Assembly (NCBI RefSeq): GCF_965284335.1
Contig: NZ_OZ260076.1
Direction: 5' to 3' (one strand)
Source of the DNA: Tabrizicola_A sp965284335
GTDB lineage: Bacteria > Pseudomonadota > Alphaproteobacteria > Rhodobacterales > Rhodobacteraceae
DNA length: 64,000 nucleotides
Shown here: positions 17,765 to 26,874 of the stretch, piece by piece
Layout: every line of letters starts with the position of its first letter
Position numbering within the stretch: position 1 is the first letter of the stretch
Notes under the pieces: model-generated
Seen by the model: the letters and a program-made list of their open reading frames with translations, nothing else
Databases searched by the model: none
What the model was told of the DNA's origin: nothing
Translations under genes and position numbers: made by a program

Positions 17765-18338
17765 CGCCACGCGCCTGCGAGATGCGCTTTTGCGTCCCGC
17801 AGGCGCATCGTCAGATTTTGATCTGAACCCTGCCATTCAGCTGCCGCCGGGTCGTGTTTTGCGGCCTGCGGCGGTCTTGGTGGCGGTTTGGGGAGATCGG
17901 GTTCTGCTGACCAAGCGCTCCTCGCATCTCAAACATCATCCGGGGCAAATTGCCTTTCCCGGCGGCAAGCTTGATCCGACCGATGCCAGCCTTGAAGCCG
18001 CGGCCTTGCGCGAATCGCGCGAAGAGGTGGGCCTGCCCGAAGGCGCGGCTGACCTATGGGGTCGCCTGCCCGTGCATGAAACGGTGACGGGCTTTGTGGT
18101 GACGCCGATCCTCGCCCAAATTACCTCAGATTTTGTGCCACTGCCCGAAGCAGGAGAGGTGGACGAGGTGTTCACCGTGCCTTTGGCCCATGTCCTGAAC
18201 CCGGCCTCTTATGTGATCGAGCGGCGGCGCTGGCGCGGAGAATGGCGGCGCTACTACGCGGTGCCCTATGGCCCTTATTATATCTGGGGGGCGACCGCGC
18301 GCATCTTGCGCGGCTTGGCCGAGCGGGTGGCGCAATGA
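17757..18338 (+). CDS. CoA-pyrophosphatase-type Nudix hydrolase
   Basis: 193 residues from the ATG at MPDATRLRDALLRP, seven bases after GAGGG and overlapping the hslO stop. The segment LLTKRSSHLKHHPGQIAFP is the signature of the NudL/CoA-diphosphatase branch, immediately before the Nudix box (GGKLDPTDASLEAAAL, RESREEVGL). Predicted to cleave coenzyme A or related compounds to 4'-phosphopantetheine and 3',5'-ADP. It is followed by the CCA-adding enzyme with an ATGA overlap. Confidence 0.93.
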   Translation: MPDATRLRDALLRPAGASSDFDLNPAIQLPPGRVLRPAAVLVAVWGDRVLLTKRSSHLKHHPGQIAFPGGKLDPTDASLEAAALRESREEVGLPEGAADLWGRLPVHETVTGFVVTPILAQITSDFVPLPEAGEVDEVFTVPLAHVLNPASYVIERRRWRGEWRRYYAVPYGPYYIWGATARILRGLAERVAQ

Positions 18339-19480
18339 AGATTTCAGGTGCGTGGTTGAACCACGCCGGAACGCAGGCGCTATGTGCGACGCTTGAGGCG
18401 GCGGGGCATCGGGCGCTTTTTGTCGGCGGCTGTGTGCGCAACGCGCTTTTGGGCGTTGCGGTGGCCGATGTGGACATTGCCACCGATGCGCGGCCCGAAA
18501 CTGTGACTGCGTTGGCTCAGGCAGCAGGTCTGCGGGTGGTGCCGACGGGGATCGACCACGGCACGGTGACGGTGATTGCGGGCGGTGTGGCGCACGAGGT
18601 CACCACCTTTCGCCGTGATGTCGAAACCGATGGACGTCGCGCGGTGGTGGCCTTTGCCGTGGATGTGGCCGAGGACGCCGCACGGCGCGATTTCACGATG
18701 AACGCGCTGTATTCCGACGCGCGAGGCGAGGTCATTGATCCTTTGGGCGGCATGCCTGATTTGCAGGCGCGGCGCGTGAGGTTTGTGGGCGATGCCCATC
18801 TGCGCATCCGGGAAGATTACCTGCGCATTCTGCGGTTCTTCCGCTTTCATGCCCATTATGGCGACCCCTCGCAGGGGATGGACGCCGAGGGGCTGGCCGC
18901 CTCAGCCGAATTGGCCGAAGGGGTAGAGGGGTTGTCGCGCGAACGCATCGGCGCCGAGATGCGCAAGCTTCTGGCCGCGCCTGACCCTGCCCCTGCGGTT
19001 GCGGCCATGGCGCAGGCCGGGGTTCTAGCGCGGGTTCTGCCGGGGGCAGATATGCGGGCGCTGGCCCCCCTTGTGCATCTGGAGGCGGCTCTTGTGCCCC
19101 TGCGCTGGCAACGGCGTCTGGCGGTTCTGGGCGGGCAAGACGTGGCCGAGCGGTTGCGCCTGTCGCGCGCCGATGCGGCCAGCGTGGAGGCCTTGCGCGA
19201 TGCGGTGGGGCGTGGGTGGTCTCTGGCGGCGCTGGGCTACAAACTCGGGGCCGAGGCCGGGGTCGATGCGGTCTTGCTGCGCACCGCCCTATTGGAAACC
19301 CCCTTGCCGCCGGACTGGCAGGCTGAAGTGGCGCGGGGGGCGATGAGCGTGATGCCCGTCACCGCCGCCGATCTGATGCCGGATCTGCAAGGTGCTGCGC
19401 TGGGCGTCCGGTTGAAAGAGATCGAGGCGCGCTGGCTGGCCAGCGATCTGCGGCTGACCCGCGCCGATCTTTTGGCCTGA
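18335..19480 (+). CDS. cca: CCA tRNA nucleotidyltransferase / poly(A) polymerase family
   Basis: 381 residues from the ATG at MKISGAWLNH, overlapping the Nudix stop (ATGA). The class II nucleotidyltransferase head is clear: LFVGGCVRNALLG, DVDIATDARPE with the catalytic acidic pair, RRDFTMNALY, and the RNA-recognition segment EDYLRILRFFRFHAHYG. The C-terminal part is helical. It adds or repairs the 3' CCA of tRNAs. Poly(A) polymerase activity cannot be excluded from sequence, but the CCA role fits better for a single alphaproteobacterial copy. Confidence 0.92.
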   Translation: MKISGAWLNHAGTQALCATLEAAGHRALFVGGCVRNALLGVAVADVDIATDARPETVTALAQAAGLRVVPTGIDHGTVTVIAGGVAHEVTTFRRDVETDGRRAVVAFAVDVAEDAARRDFTMNALYSDARGEVIDPLGGMPDLQARRVRFVGDAHLRIREDYLRILRFFRFHAHYGDPSQGMDAEGLAASAELAEGVEGLSRERIGAEMRKLLAAPDPAPAVAAMAQAGVLARVLPGADMRALAPLVHLEAALVPLRWQRRLAVLGGQDVAERLRLSRADAASVEALRDAVGRGWSLAALGYKLGAEAGVDAVLLRTALLETPLPPDWQAEVARGAMSVMPVTAADLMPDLQGAALGVRLKEIEARWLASDLRLTRADLLA

Positions 19481-19505
19481 CGCGCTCGTCGGGCAGGTCC
19501 TGCAC

Positions 19506-19550
19506 TCCTCGCGGTGATCTTCCGACGCATGCACGACGTGCTCAAGGAGG
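19506..19550. repeat. Degenerate copy of a dispersed palindromic element
   Basis: The right half (19524-19549, ending GTGCTCAAGGAG) matches the right arm of the large palindrome at 53712-53738 at about 22 of 26 positions, and both begin with CTCCTCG on the left. The left arm here is decayed. It sits in the gap between cca and the first ABC exporter. Confidence 0.5.
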
Positions 19551-19601
19551 TGGCACGCAGGCGCAAGACGCGCTATCTGTTCCGTGCAGAGCAGGAAAGC
19601 C

Positions 19602-21443
19602 ATGTTCAAGTTCTTTGAGGGGTTGGTCGACCCCTACGCCCCCTATCCGCAAAGCGATACGCCGCCGCGCAAGCTGTGGCCGTTTCTGGCTGACTACATC
19701 CGCCCCTTTCGCAAGGTGTTTGCGGCCACAGCCGTCTTGTCCGTACTTGCCGCTTTTGTCGATGTGGCGCTGATCTGGTATGTCGGTCGGCTGGTCGACC
19801 TTTTGGCTGAGGCGGGGCCTGCCGGTTTCTGGGCTGCCCATGGGGCCGAGGTGGTGGCGGTGGCGCTGGCCGTGCTGATCCTGCGGCCCTTGCTTTTGGT
19901 TGGCAATATCGCCCTGTTGCACAACACGATCCTGCCGAATTTCGGCACCATGATCCGCTGGCGCGCCCATGCCCATGTGATCCGCCAGCCGGTTGGCTGG
20001 TTTGAAAGCGATTTCGCCGGCCGGATTGCCAACCGGATCATGCAGACCCCCCCGGCGGCAGGCGATGCGGTGTTCCAGACCTTTGACGCGGTGGCCTTTG
20101 CCAGTGTGACGGTGGTTGGCGCCGGCATCATGCTGGCCGAGGCCGACCCCCGGCTCTTGCTGCCGCTTCTGGTGTGGTTCGCGCTTTACATGGCCTTGGT
20201 GCGCTGGACGGTGCTGCGCGCGGGTCCCGCCTCACAGGCCAGTTCGGATGCGCGCTCGGCCGTCACCGGCCGGGTGGTCGATGCCTATACGAACATTCAT
20301 TCGGTCAAATTGTTTGCCCGGCATGAAACCGAGATGGCCTATGCCAAAGAAAGCATCGAACACGCGCGCGAGACCTTCAAGCAGGAGATGCGGATCATCA
20401 CCAAGATGGATCTGGCACTCACCACCTTGAACGGGGCGCTGATCGTCTCGGTCACTGGCTGGGCGATCTTGCTTTGGGTGCAGGGCGCGGCGACGGTGGG
20501 CACGGTTGCGGCGGCGACGGCACTTGTCCTGCGGCTGAACAACATGACCTACTGGATCATGTGGGCCTTTACCTCGCTTGTGCAGGCGCTGGGCGTGGTC
20601 AAGGAGGGGATGGAAACCATCGCCCATCCGATCGGTCTGGTCGATGCGCCAGGGGCCAAGCCTTTGGCGTTTCGCGACGGTTTGATCGAGATCGAGGGCA
20701 TCAGCCACCATTACGGGCGCGGCACGGGCGGGCTTCAGAACCTGTCGCTGATCATCAGGCCGGGGGAAAAGATCGGGGTTGTTGGCCGGTCAGGTGCGGG
20801 CAAGTCGACCTTGGTCAAGCTGCTCTTGCGGTTCTATGATACGGAATCGGGCCGCATCGCGATTGACGGTCAGGATATCGCGCAGGTGACACAGGACTCC
20901 TTGCGCGCCCAGATCGGCATGGTCAGCCAAGACAGCAGCCTTTTGCACCGCTCGGTGCGCGACAACATCCTCTATGGCCGCCCCGAGGCGAGCGAGGCCG
21001 AGATGATCGCCGCCGCCCACCGCGCCGAAGCGCATGACTTCATTCTGACGCTGGAAGATCCCCAAGGCCGCAAGGGCTATGACGCCCATGTCGGCGAGCG
21101 CGGGGTCAAACTGTCGGGCGGGCAGCGCCAGAGGGTGACGCTGGCACGGGTGGTCTTGAAAAACGCGCCTATCCTCGTGCTGGACGAGGCCACCAGTGCG
21201 CTGGATTCCGAGGCCGAGGCCGCAATTCAAGAGGCGCTTTATGGCGTGATGGAGGGCAAGACGGTGATCGCCATCGCGCATCGCCTGTCCACCATCGCGG
21301 CGATGGACCGTATCGTGGTTCTGGAAGATGGCCGCATTGCCGAAGAGGGCAGCCATGCCGCGCTTTTGGCGCGGGGCGGGCTATATGCCCGGTTCTGGGC
21401 CCGGCAATCGGGCGGCTTCATAGGGCTGGAGGAAGAAGCATGA
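19602..21443 (+). CDS. ABC exporter half-transporter 1 (permease fused to ATPase)
   Basis: About 613 residues from the ATG at MFKFFEGLVDPY, which follows an AGGAAAG site; an in-frame start six codons earlier is less likely. Residues 1-330 hold six membrane segments; the nucleotide-binding domain follows, with Walker A GRSGAGKST, signature LSGGQRQRVTLARVV and Walker B ILVLDEATSALD. It overlaps the next ABC gene by four bases (ATGA), and both proteins share the same domain layout, so they probably form a heterodimer exporting a lipid-like or drug-like substrate. The substrate cannot be told. Confidence 0.93.
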   Translation: MFKFFEGLVDPYAPYPQSDTPPRKLWPFLADYIRPFRKVFAATAVLSVLAAFVDVALIWYVGRLVDLLAEAGPAGFWAAHGAEVVAVALAVLILRPLLLVGNIALLHNTILPNFGTMIRWRAHAHVIRQPVGWFESDFAGRIANRIMQTPPAAGDAVFQTFDAVAFASVTVVGAGIMLAEADPRLLLPLLVWFALYMALVRWTVLRAGPASQASSDARSAVTGRVVDAYTNIHSVKLFARHETEMAYAKESIEHARETFKQEMRIITKMDLALTTLNGALIVSVTGWAILLWVQGAATVGTVAAATALVLRLNNMTYWIMWAFTSLVQALGVVKEGMETIAHPIGLVDAPGAKPLAFRDGLIEIEGISHHYGRGTGGLQNLSLIIRPGEKIGVVGRSGAGKSTLVKLLLRFYDTESGRIAIDGQDIAQVTQDSLRAQIGMVSQDSSLLHRSVRDNILYGRPEASEAEMIAAAHRAEAHDFILTLEDPQGRKGYDAHVGERGVKLSGGQRQRVTLARVVLKNAPILVLDEATSALDSEAEAAIQEALYGVMEGKTVIAIAHRLSTIAAMDRIVVLEDGRIAEEGSHAALLARGGLYARFWARQSGGFIGLEEEA

Positions 21444-23281
21444 GTTTGCTGCGGATGGGTGAATGGATTGACGCCTTTCGCCCCGCGAAATCGGCCCCAC
21501 CGCAGACCTTGGGGGCGTTCTTCAACTGGGCCTTGCAAGGCTCATGGCCGCAGCTTTGGTTCTCGGCCTTTCTCTCGTCGCTTGCAGGCGTGACCGAGGT
21601 TGTCTCGGCCCTTGTTCTGGGATGGGTGATCGACGCGGCGGTGGGTGGCAATCCGGCGACCTTTTTCAGCGATCACTTCGATCTTTTGCTGTGGTCGATG
21701 GTGTTTTACCTGATCCTGCGGCCGCTCAGCTATGCAATCTCGTCGGCGTCGGTCCAGATCACGCTGGGGCCGAACCTGTTGCCCCTAGTCCTCAGCCGTC
21801 TGCACCGCTGGACCCTTGGCCAGGCGCTGACCTTTTTCGACAATGATTTTGCCGGTCGCATCGCGCAAAAGCAGATGCAGGCGGCGCGGGCGGTGACCGA
21901 TGTCACCACCGAAATGATCAACACCGTGGCCTTTGCGCTGGCTTCGGTGGTCGCTTCGGTGGTGTTTCTCTTCTCGGTCGATCTGCGGATCGGGGCGGCG
22001 CTGGCGATCTGGCTTTTGGGTTATCTTCTGCTCATCAAGGTCTTTATCCCGATGGTGCGCGCCAATTCGGCAGCGCGGGCCAGCAGTCGCGCCATGGTGA
22101 CGGGGCAGGTGGTGGACACCATCACCAACATCAAGACCGTCAAACTGTTCGCCCATGCCGCGTTTGAGGATCGGGTTGCGCTGAAGGCGATGGAGGTGTT
22201 TCGCGACCGGTCGCTGGAATACGGTGTCATCGCCGCGTGGTTCCGTCTGGCGCTGATGACGCTGGCGGGTATCTTGCCGGTGATCCTGATCGGCGGCACA
22301 ATTTTCCTGTGGCAGGACGGGCTGGCCACACCGGGCGATATCGCGGCGGCCGGGGCCATTTCGATGCGGATTGCCCAGATGACCGGCTGGGTCAGCTTTA
22401 CGCTGATGACGATCTACACCTCGGTCGGCGAGGTGGAGGATGGAATGCAGACGCTGGCCGTTGGGCACAGCCTTGCCGATGCGCCGGGCGCGGTGGAGTT
22501 GCAGCGCGTCAAGGGCGAGATCCGGTTTGACGGTGTGACCTTTGCCTATGGCCGCCAGCGTGGCGGGGTGGCGGATATTGATCTGACGATCCGGGCCGGA
22601 GAAAAGCTGGGGATTGTCGGGGCCTCGGGTGCGGGGAAATCCAGCCTCGTCGCCCTTTTGCTGCGACTTTACGACACCGAAAAGGGCCGGGTTCTGGTGG
22701 ATGGCCAGGATGTCCGCGCGGTCAGTCAGGAATCCTTGCGCCGCCAGATCGGCATGGTCACGCAAGAAACCGCGATGTTCAATCGCAGCGCGCGCGACAA
22801 TATCGGCTATGGCCGCCCCGACGCCAGCGAGGCCGAGATCATCGCCGCCTCAAAGGCCGCCGAGGCGCATGAGTTCATCCACAGCATGATCGACCATCAG
22901 GGGCGGCGCGGCTATGACGCCTATCTGGGCGAGCGCGGCGTCAAGCTTTCGGGCGGCCAACGCCAGCGCATCGCCTTGGCGCGGGCCTTCCTGAAAGACG
23001 CGCCGATTCTGGTCTTGGATGAGGCCACGAGTGCGCTGGACAGCGAGGTTGAGGCCAGCATCCAAGAGGCGCTGGGCCGGGTGATGGAGGGCAAGACAGT
23101 GCTGGCCATTGCGCACCGCTTGTCGACCATCGCCGCGATGGACCGCATCATCGTGATGGAGCAGGGCCGCATCGTCGAGATGGGCGATCACGCTGGCCTT
23201 TTGGCCAAGGGTGGGGTCTATGCCCGCTATTGGAATCGCCAATCTGGCGGGTTCATCGGCACGGATGAGGATGACGCGTGA
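21440..23281 (+). CDS. ABC exporter half-transporter 2 (permease fused to ATPase)
   Basis: 613 residues, six N-terminal membrane segments and a C-terminal ATPase (GASGAGKSSL, LSGGQRQRIALARAF, ILVLDEATSALD). It starts within the stop of the first ABC gene and ends in a GTGA overlap with the RNA methyltransferase gene. Both ATPase domains keep the catalytic Glu after Walker B, so neither site looks degenerate, unlike many heterodimeric exporters. The strong similarity of the two suggests duplication. Confidence 0.93.
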   Translation: MSLLRMGEWIDAFRPAKSAPPQTLGAFFNWALQGSWPQLWFSAFLSSLAGVTEVVSALVLGWVIDAAVGGNPATFFSDHFDLLLWSMVFYLILRPLSYAISSASVQITLGPNLLPLVLSRLHRWTLGQALTFFDNDFAGRIAQKQMQAARAVTDVTTEMINTVAFALASVVASVVFLFSVDLRIGAALAIWLLGYLLLIKVFIPMVRANSAARASSRAMVTGQVVDTITNIKTVKLFAHAAFEDRVALKAMEVFRDRSLEYGVIAAWFRLALMTLAGILPVILIGGTIFLWQDGLATPGDIAAAGAISMRIAQMTGWVSFTLMTIYTSVGEVEDGMQTLAVGHSLADAPGAVELQRVKGEIRFDGVTFAYGRQRGGVADIDLTIRAGEKLGIVGASGAGKSSLVALLLRLYDTEKGRVLVDGQDVRAVSQESLRRQIGMVTQETAMFNRSARDNIGYGRPDASEAEIIAASKAAEAHEFIHSMIDHQGRRGYDAYLGERGVKLSGGQRQRIALARAFLKDAPILVLDEATSALDSEVEASIQEALGRVMEGKTVLAIAHRLSTIAAMDRIIVMEQGRIVEMGDHAGLLAKGGVYARYWNRQSGGFIGTDEDDA

Positions 23282-24498
23282 AACTGACGATCGACAGGCT
23301 GGGCCACCACGGAGACGGTATTGCCATAGGTGACCATGGGCCGATCTATGTGCCCGGATGCCTGCCCGATGAAGAGGTGGAGGGCGATCTGGTCAAGGAC
23401 ACTCTGACCAATGTTCGGATCATCACCCCCTCGTCCAACCGGGTAAAGCCGCCTTGCGCTCATGCGCGCAGCTGTGGCGGCTGTCTGATGCAGCATGTCT
23501 CGGATGCGTTTGTCGCCGATTGGAAGCAGGGCATTGTGGTGGGGGCGCTGGCCGCACAGGGGCTTTCGGCCCCATTCCGGCCGATTGCCACCTCACCTGC
23601 GCGGTCGCGCCGTCGGGCGACGCTGTCGGCGCGCAAGACCAAGGGCGGCGTGCAGATGGGCTTTCACGCCCGCGCCAGTGATACGCTGGTGGCGGTGCCG
23701 AATTGCCAATTGTTGCATCCCGATCTGATTGCAGCTTTTCCCGCGCTTGAGGCTTTGGTCAAACTTGGTGGCTCACGCACGGTCGAGGTGCAGCTGACCA
23801 TCACGCGCAGCCTTGCCGGGGCAGATGTGGCGGTGACCGGCGGCAAGCCCTTGGATGCGCAGATGCAGATGGAGATGGCGCGGCTTTGTGAGGCTGAAAA
23901 GATCGCGCGTCTCACTTGGAACGGCGAAACCGTGGCTTTGCGCGCCGCACCCATGCAGCGCTTTGGCCGCGCATTGGTAGCCCCGCCGCCGGGGGCTTTC
24001 CTGCAGGCTACGGCCGAGGGCGAGCAGGCGCTTTTGCAGGCCGTTGCCTTGGCCATTGGTCCGGCGAGCAAGGTGGTGGATCTTTTCGCAGGCTCTGGCA
24101 CCTTTTCCATTCCTTTGGCCGAACGCGCCGAGGTGCATGCCGTTGAGGGCGAGGCCACGATGATCGCCGCCTTGGAAAAAGGGGCCCGCGCGGCCGAAGG
24201 GCTCAAACGGTTAACCACCGAGACGCGCGATCTCTTCCGCCGCCCTCTAGAACCGGATGAGTTCAAAGGCGTTGAGGCCGTGGTCATCGACCCACCCCGC
24301 GCCGGGGCCGAGGCTCAGGTCGCGGTTCTAGCCAAAACCAAGTTGCCCGTGATTGCCTATGTCTCGTGCAATCCGGCAACCTTTGCCCGCGACGCGCGTG
24401 TTTTGGTCGAGGCAGGCTATCGGCTCGACTGGGTGCAGGTCGTGGATCAGTTCCGCTGGTCTTCACATGTGGAATTGGCCGCCCGCTTTAGCCGCTAG
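23278..24498 (+). CDS. TrmA/RumA-family 5-methyluridine RNA methyltransferase
   Basis: 406 residues from a GTG start overlapping the ABC stop. The N-terminal part resembles a TRAM domain; CAHARSCGGC gives the Cys cluster that binds [4Fe-4S] in RumA/RlmD. The SAM motif is VVDLFAGSGTFSIPLAE, the catalytic region is VIDPPRAGAE and YVSCNPATFARD with the nucleophilic Cys. These enzymes methylate U at C5 in 23S rRNA or tRNA; which target applies here cannot be told. Its coupling to two exporter genes is probably only genomic economy. Confidence 0.92.
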   Translation: MKLTIDRLGHHGDGIAIGDHGPIYVPGCLPDEEVEGDLVKDTLTNVRIITPSSNRVKPPCAHARSCGGCLMQHVSDAFVADWKQGIVVGALAAQGLSAPFRPIATSPARSRRRATLSARKTKGGVQMGFHARASDTLVAVPNCQLLHPDLIAAFPALEALVKLGGSRTVEVQLTITRSLAGADVAVTGGKPLDAQMQMEMARLCEAEKIARLTWNGETVALRAAPMQRFGRALVAPPPGAFLQATAEGEQALLQAVALAIGPASKVVDLFAGSGTFSIPLAERAEVHAVEGEATMIAALEKGARAAEGLKRLTTETRDLFRRPLEPDEFKGVEAVVIDPPRAGAEAQVAVLAKTKLPVIAYVSCNPATFARDARVLVEAGYRLDWVQVVDQFRWSSHVELAARFSR

Positions 24499-24598
24499 GC
24501 TGATAAACATCTTGTGAGCTGCGAAACCCTGCTGGCCAGATGCGGCCAAATCCGCTATGCGGCCAAAAAAGACAGGCAAAACGGGGCGGTTTCGGCAG

Positions 24599-25096
24599 AT
24601 GGCGTTTTTTCGGGTTTTTCTTTTGATCGTCGCGGCTTTTGCCGTGACTGCCTGCGGCAATCCCAGCAAATTCAAAAAGTATAATGGCCCCGAAGTGACC
24701 CAGATCCAGGTCCATAAGGCCGACCGCAAGATGTATCTGCTTCACAATGACAAAGTGCTAAAGGAATACAACGTCAGCCTTGGTTTTGCCCCCACGGGCC
24801 ACAAGCAGTTTGAAGGCGATGGCAAGACGCCCGAAGGCGCCTATCGGATCAGCTATAAGAACCCGAATTCGGAATTTCATCTGTCGCTGAAGGTGAATTA
24901 CCCGAATGAGGCGGATCGCGCCTATGCGGCGTCGCAAGGCAAGTCACCGGGTGGCGATATCTTTATTCATGGCGGCCCGAAGAAAAAGGTCAGTCGGCGC
25001 GATTGGACGGCGGGCTGTGTGGCTGTCTCGGACAAGCAGATGGAGACCATCTATTCCATGGTCAACGTCGGCACCCCCATTCTGATTTTGCCTTAA
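24599..25096 (+). CDS. L,D-transpeptidase (YkuD) lipoprotein
   Basis: About 165 residues from MAFFRVFLL; an ATG 14 codons upstream is an alternative. A short hydrophobic leader ends in the lipobox VTAC, so the protein should be anchored as a lipoprotein. The YkuD domain contains FIHGGP and DWTAGCVAVSD, with the catalytic Cys in TAGC where SxGC is more usual. Members crosslink peptidoglycan at 3-3 positions or attach proteins to it. A second L,D-transpeptidase gene lies 760 bases on, with a CAP-domain gene between. Confidence 0.88.
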   Translation: MAFFRVFLLIVAAFAVTACGNPSKFKKYNGPEVTQIQVHKADRKMYLLHNDKVLKEYNVSLGFAPTGHKQFEGDGKTPEGAYRISYKNPNSEFHLSLKVNYPNEADRAYAASQGKSPGGDIFIHGGPKKKVSRRDWTAGCVAVSDKQMETIYSMVNVGTPILILP

Positions 25097-25106
25097 TTCA
25101 GGCATG

Positions 25107-25132
25107 AAAAAGGGGGCCACTGGCCCCCAAAA
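25107..25132 (-). terminator. Terminator of the CAP-domain gene
   Basis: A perfect seven-base GC stem (GGGGGCC / GGCCCCC, three-base loop) is followed on the minus strand by TTTTT. It lies between the convergent L,D-transpeptidase and CAP genes. Confidence 0.8.
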
Positions 25133-25154
25133 GCGTTGCGCTTAACGACAAGTT

Positions 25155-25673
25155 TCAAGCGCCCGTCAGCAGTGTCCACCAGATCTTGCCACCCGGTTCT
25201 TGGAACCAGGCAAAGCCCATGTTCCGCGCCGCAGGGTCCACAATCACATTGCGGGTATCGGGCTGGGCCAGCCAAGCGGCAAGAGTTTCCATCTCGGTCT
25301 CGAAGGTTTCCGAAATCAATTCGCCCAAGAACTGGCCCTGATACCCAACACGTTGCACGCGCTGCAGTGGGGATGAGCCGTCCGAGCCAAAGTGCCAAGG
25401 CCGGTTTTGCACGGACATGTCGCGCGAATGGGTCAGTGCGGCGGCGGTCAGCTCTGCGTTCAGTTGCAGCGGGCCCGCCCCTCTGGCCGCGCGCAGAGTA
25501 TTGATGGAATCCAGCACCCGGAACGGGATCTTTTCGGCCGTCGCGTTGTTGATTTTGTAAACCCGCGGCAGGGGCTTGCCGTCGGCCCCCAGTTTTGGCT
25601 GGCTGACGCCCACGCCACATGCCCCCAGCGCAACCGCCGCACCACCCATCAAGAGGAATGACCGTCTGTTCAT
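25155..25673 (-). CDS. CAP-domain (SCP/PR-1-like) lipoprotein
   Basis: 172 residues. The N-terminus MNRRSFLLMGGAAVALGAC combines a twin-arginine-like start with a lipobox, so it is probably exported and lipidated. The CAP fold is indicated by VLDSINTLRAARGAGPL, ALTHSRDM with a conserved His, and HFGSDGSSPLQRVQRVGY. The precise activity of bacterial CAP proteins is generally unknown. It converges on one L,D-transpeptidase gene and is divergent from another. Confidence 0.85.
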   Translation of the reverse strand: MNRRSFLLMGGAAVALGACGVGVSQPKLGADGKPLPRVYKINNATAEKIPFRVLDSINTLRAARGAGPLQLNAELTAAALTHSRDMSVQNRPWHFGSDGSSPLQRVQRVGYQGQFLGELISETFETEMETLAAWLAQPDTRNVIVDPAARNMGFAWFQEPGGKIWWTLLTGA

Positions 25674-25858
25674 CTTGTATCACCACCCAAAGACCCACCG
25701 GGGGCCATATTGCGCCTGTGTTTATCCAATGTCGCGCCAAGGAGCAAACCCAACTCTGCGTGACCTTGCCGATTTGGCCATGATGACAGGCGTTTGATTT
25801 GCGCCGATCAACGGCTGTGTGTAAAAGGCGGCAAATCCAACCTCACGGAGATCAGCGG

Positions 25859-26467
25859 ATGACCGCCGAAAATCGCAAGTCGCTGAACCGCCGCCTGTTT
25901 TTGGGTGGCGCAGCCGCCATGACCACAGCCGCCGCTCTTCCGGCCTTTGGTCAAGTGCTTGATGGTAGCACCGAAATGTTGCCACCCGCCGGAGCGCAAG
26001 TTCGCAACAACGTGTCCAGCTTTCGCATGCTGGACTGGAGGGGATATTTCGACAACACCCGCAACGGGGCGATTTTGGTCGATATCACCTCGCGCGCGCT
26101 GCACTATTGGTCGGAAGATCAGTCGATCTATCGGCTTTATCCCACATCGGTTCCCCTGTCGGAAGAATTGACGCGCCGTGGCCGCACCGAAGTGACCCAA
26201 AAGGTTGTGAACCCAACGTGGCGCCCGACGCCCTCGATGTTGGAGCGTAACCCCGAGTGGCCCCCGGTCGTTGAAGGTGGGTCGCCAGACAACCCCTTGG
26301 GAACCCGCGCTTTGTATCTAAGCTGGACCTATTACCGCATCCACGGCACCCATGACACCCGCAAGATTGGGCGTCGGTCGTCGAATGGTTGCGTCGGCCT
26401 TTACAACGAACACATTCAAGAGTTGTTCGATATGGCAAAAGTTGGCACGCAAGTGTTGCTTATTTGA
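25859..26467 (+). CDS. L,D-transpeptidase (YkuD), Tat-type signal
   Basis: 202 residues from the ATG at MTAENRKSLNRR, preceded by GGAG. The leader (NRRLFLGGAAAMTTAAALPAFG) resembles a Tat or strong Sec signal. The YkuD active site is complete, with IHGTHD and RRSSNGCVGLY giving the His and the SxGC Cys. It acts in the periplasm on peptidoglycan peptides. The gene is followed after 149 bases by a small exported peptide gene on the same strand. Confidence 0.9.
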   Translation: MTAENRKSLNRRLFLGGAAAMTTAAALPAFGQVLDGSTEMLPPAGAQVRNNVSSFRMLDWRGYFDNTRNGAILVDITSRALHYWSEDQSIYRLYPTSVPLSEELTRRGRTEVTQKVVNPTWRPTPSMLERNPEWPPVVEGGSPDNPLGTRALYLSWTYYRIHGTHDTRKIGRRSSNGCVGLYNEHIQELFDMAKVGTQVLLI

Positions 26468-26615
26468 CGACATGGGCTGCGCTGCGATCCGTCACGCGCA
26501 CGGGTGGATTGCAAATTGCCCGGCAAGCTGATTATGAGTGCAGCATGAGGTATTGTCTTGGGTGCTTGGCGTCGCCTCTGAAAAATTCGACGTCACGCAA
26601 TAACTGGAGGTCACT

Positions 26616-26795
26616 ATGAAAAAGATCGCTCTCGCCGCCGCTCTGTCGGTTGCTGCTACCACCGCTTTCGCTGGCGGCATGGCTGAACCCGTGATGGAGC
26701 CGGCTGTTGTTGAAGCTGGCGCTTCGTCGTCGGGCGGCATCGTTCTGCCGCTGCTGCTGCTGGTGGCTGTTGCCGCTGCTGTGGCTGCTAACTAA
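26616..26795 (+). CDS. Small exported membrane peptide, 59 residues
   Basis: A clear small gene: GGAGG lies seven bases before the ATG, the product starts with a signal peptide (MKKIALAAALSVAATTAFAG), continues with a short acidic and Gly/Ser-rich middle, and ends in a single hydrophobic helix (IVLPLLLLVAVAAAVAA) with only Asn after it. A very strong terminator follows 21 bases later. I recognise no family. The features suggest an abundant membrane-embedded or cell-envelope peptide. Confidence 0.8.
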   Translation: MKKIALAAALSVAATTAFAGGMAEPVMEPAVVEAGASSSGGIVLPLLLLVAVAAAVAAN

Positions 26796-26816
26796 TCCTT
26801 CTTGGATTAAAAAGTT

Positions 26817-26850
26817 AAGGACGACAGGGTTCCTGTCGTCCTTTTCTTTT
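26817..26850. terminator. Strong terminator after the small peptide gene
   Basis: A perfect 12-bp stem (AAGGACGACAGG, three-base loop, complement) followed by TTTTCTTTT on the plus strand. The A/T flank on the other side would also serve the convergent hemH. Confidence 0.92.
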
Positions 26851-26874
26851 GCGCAATCGGTATGTTGGGCCAGA

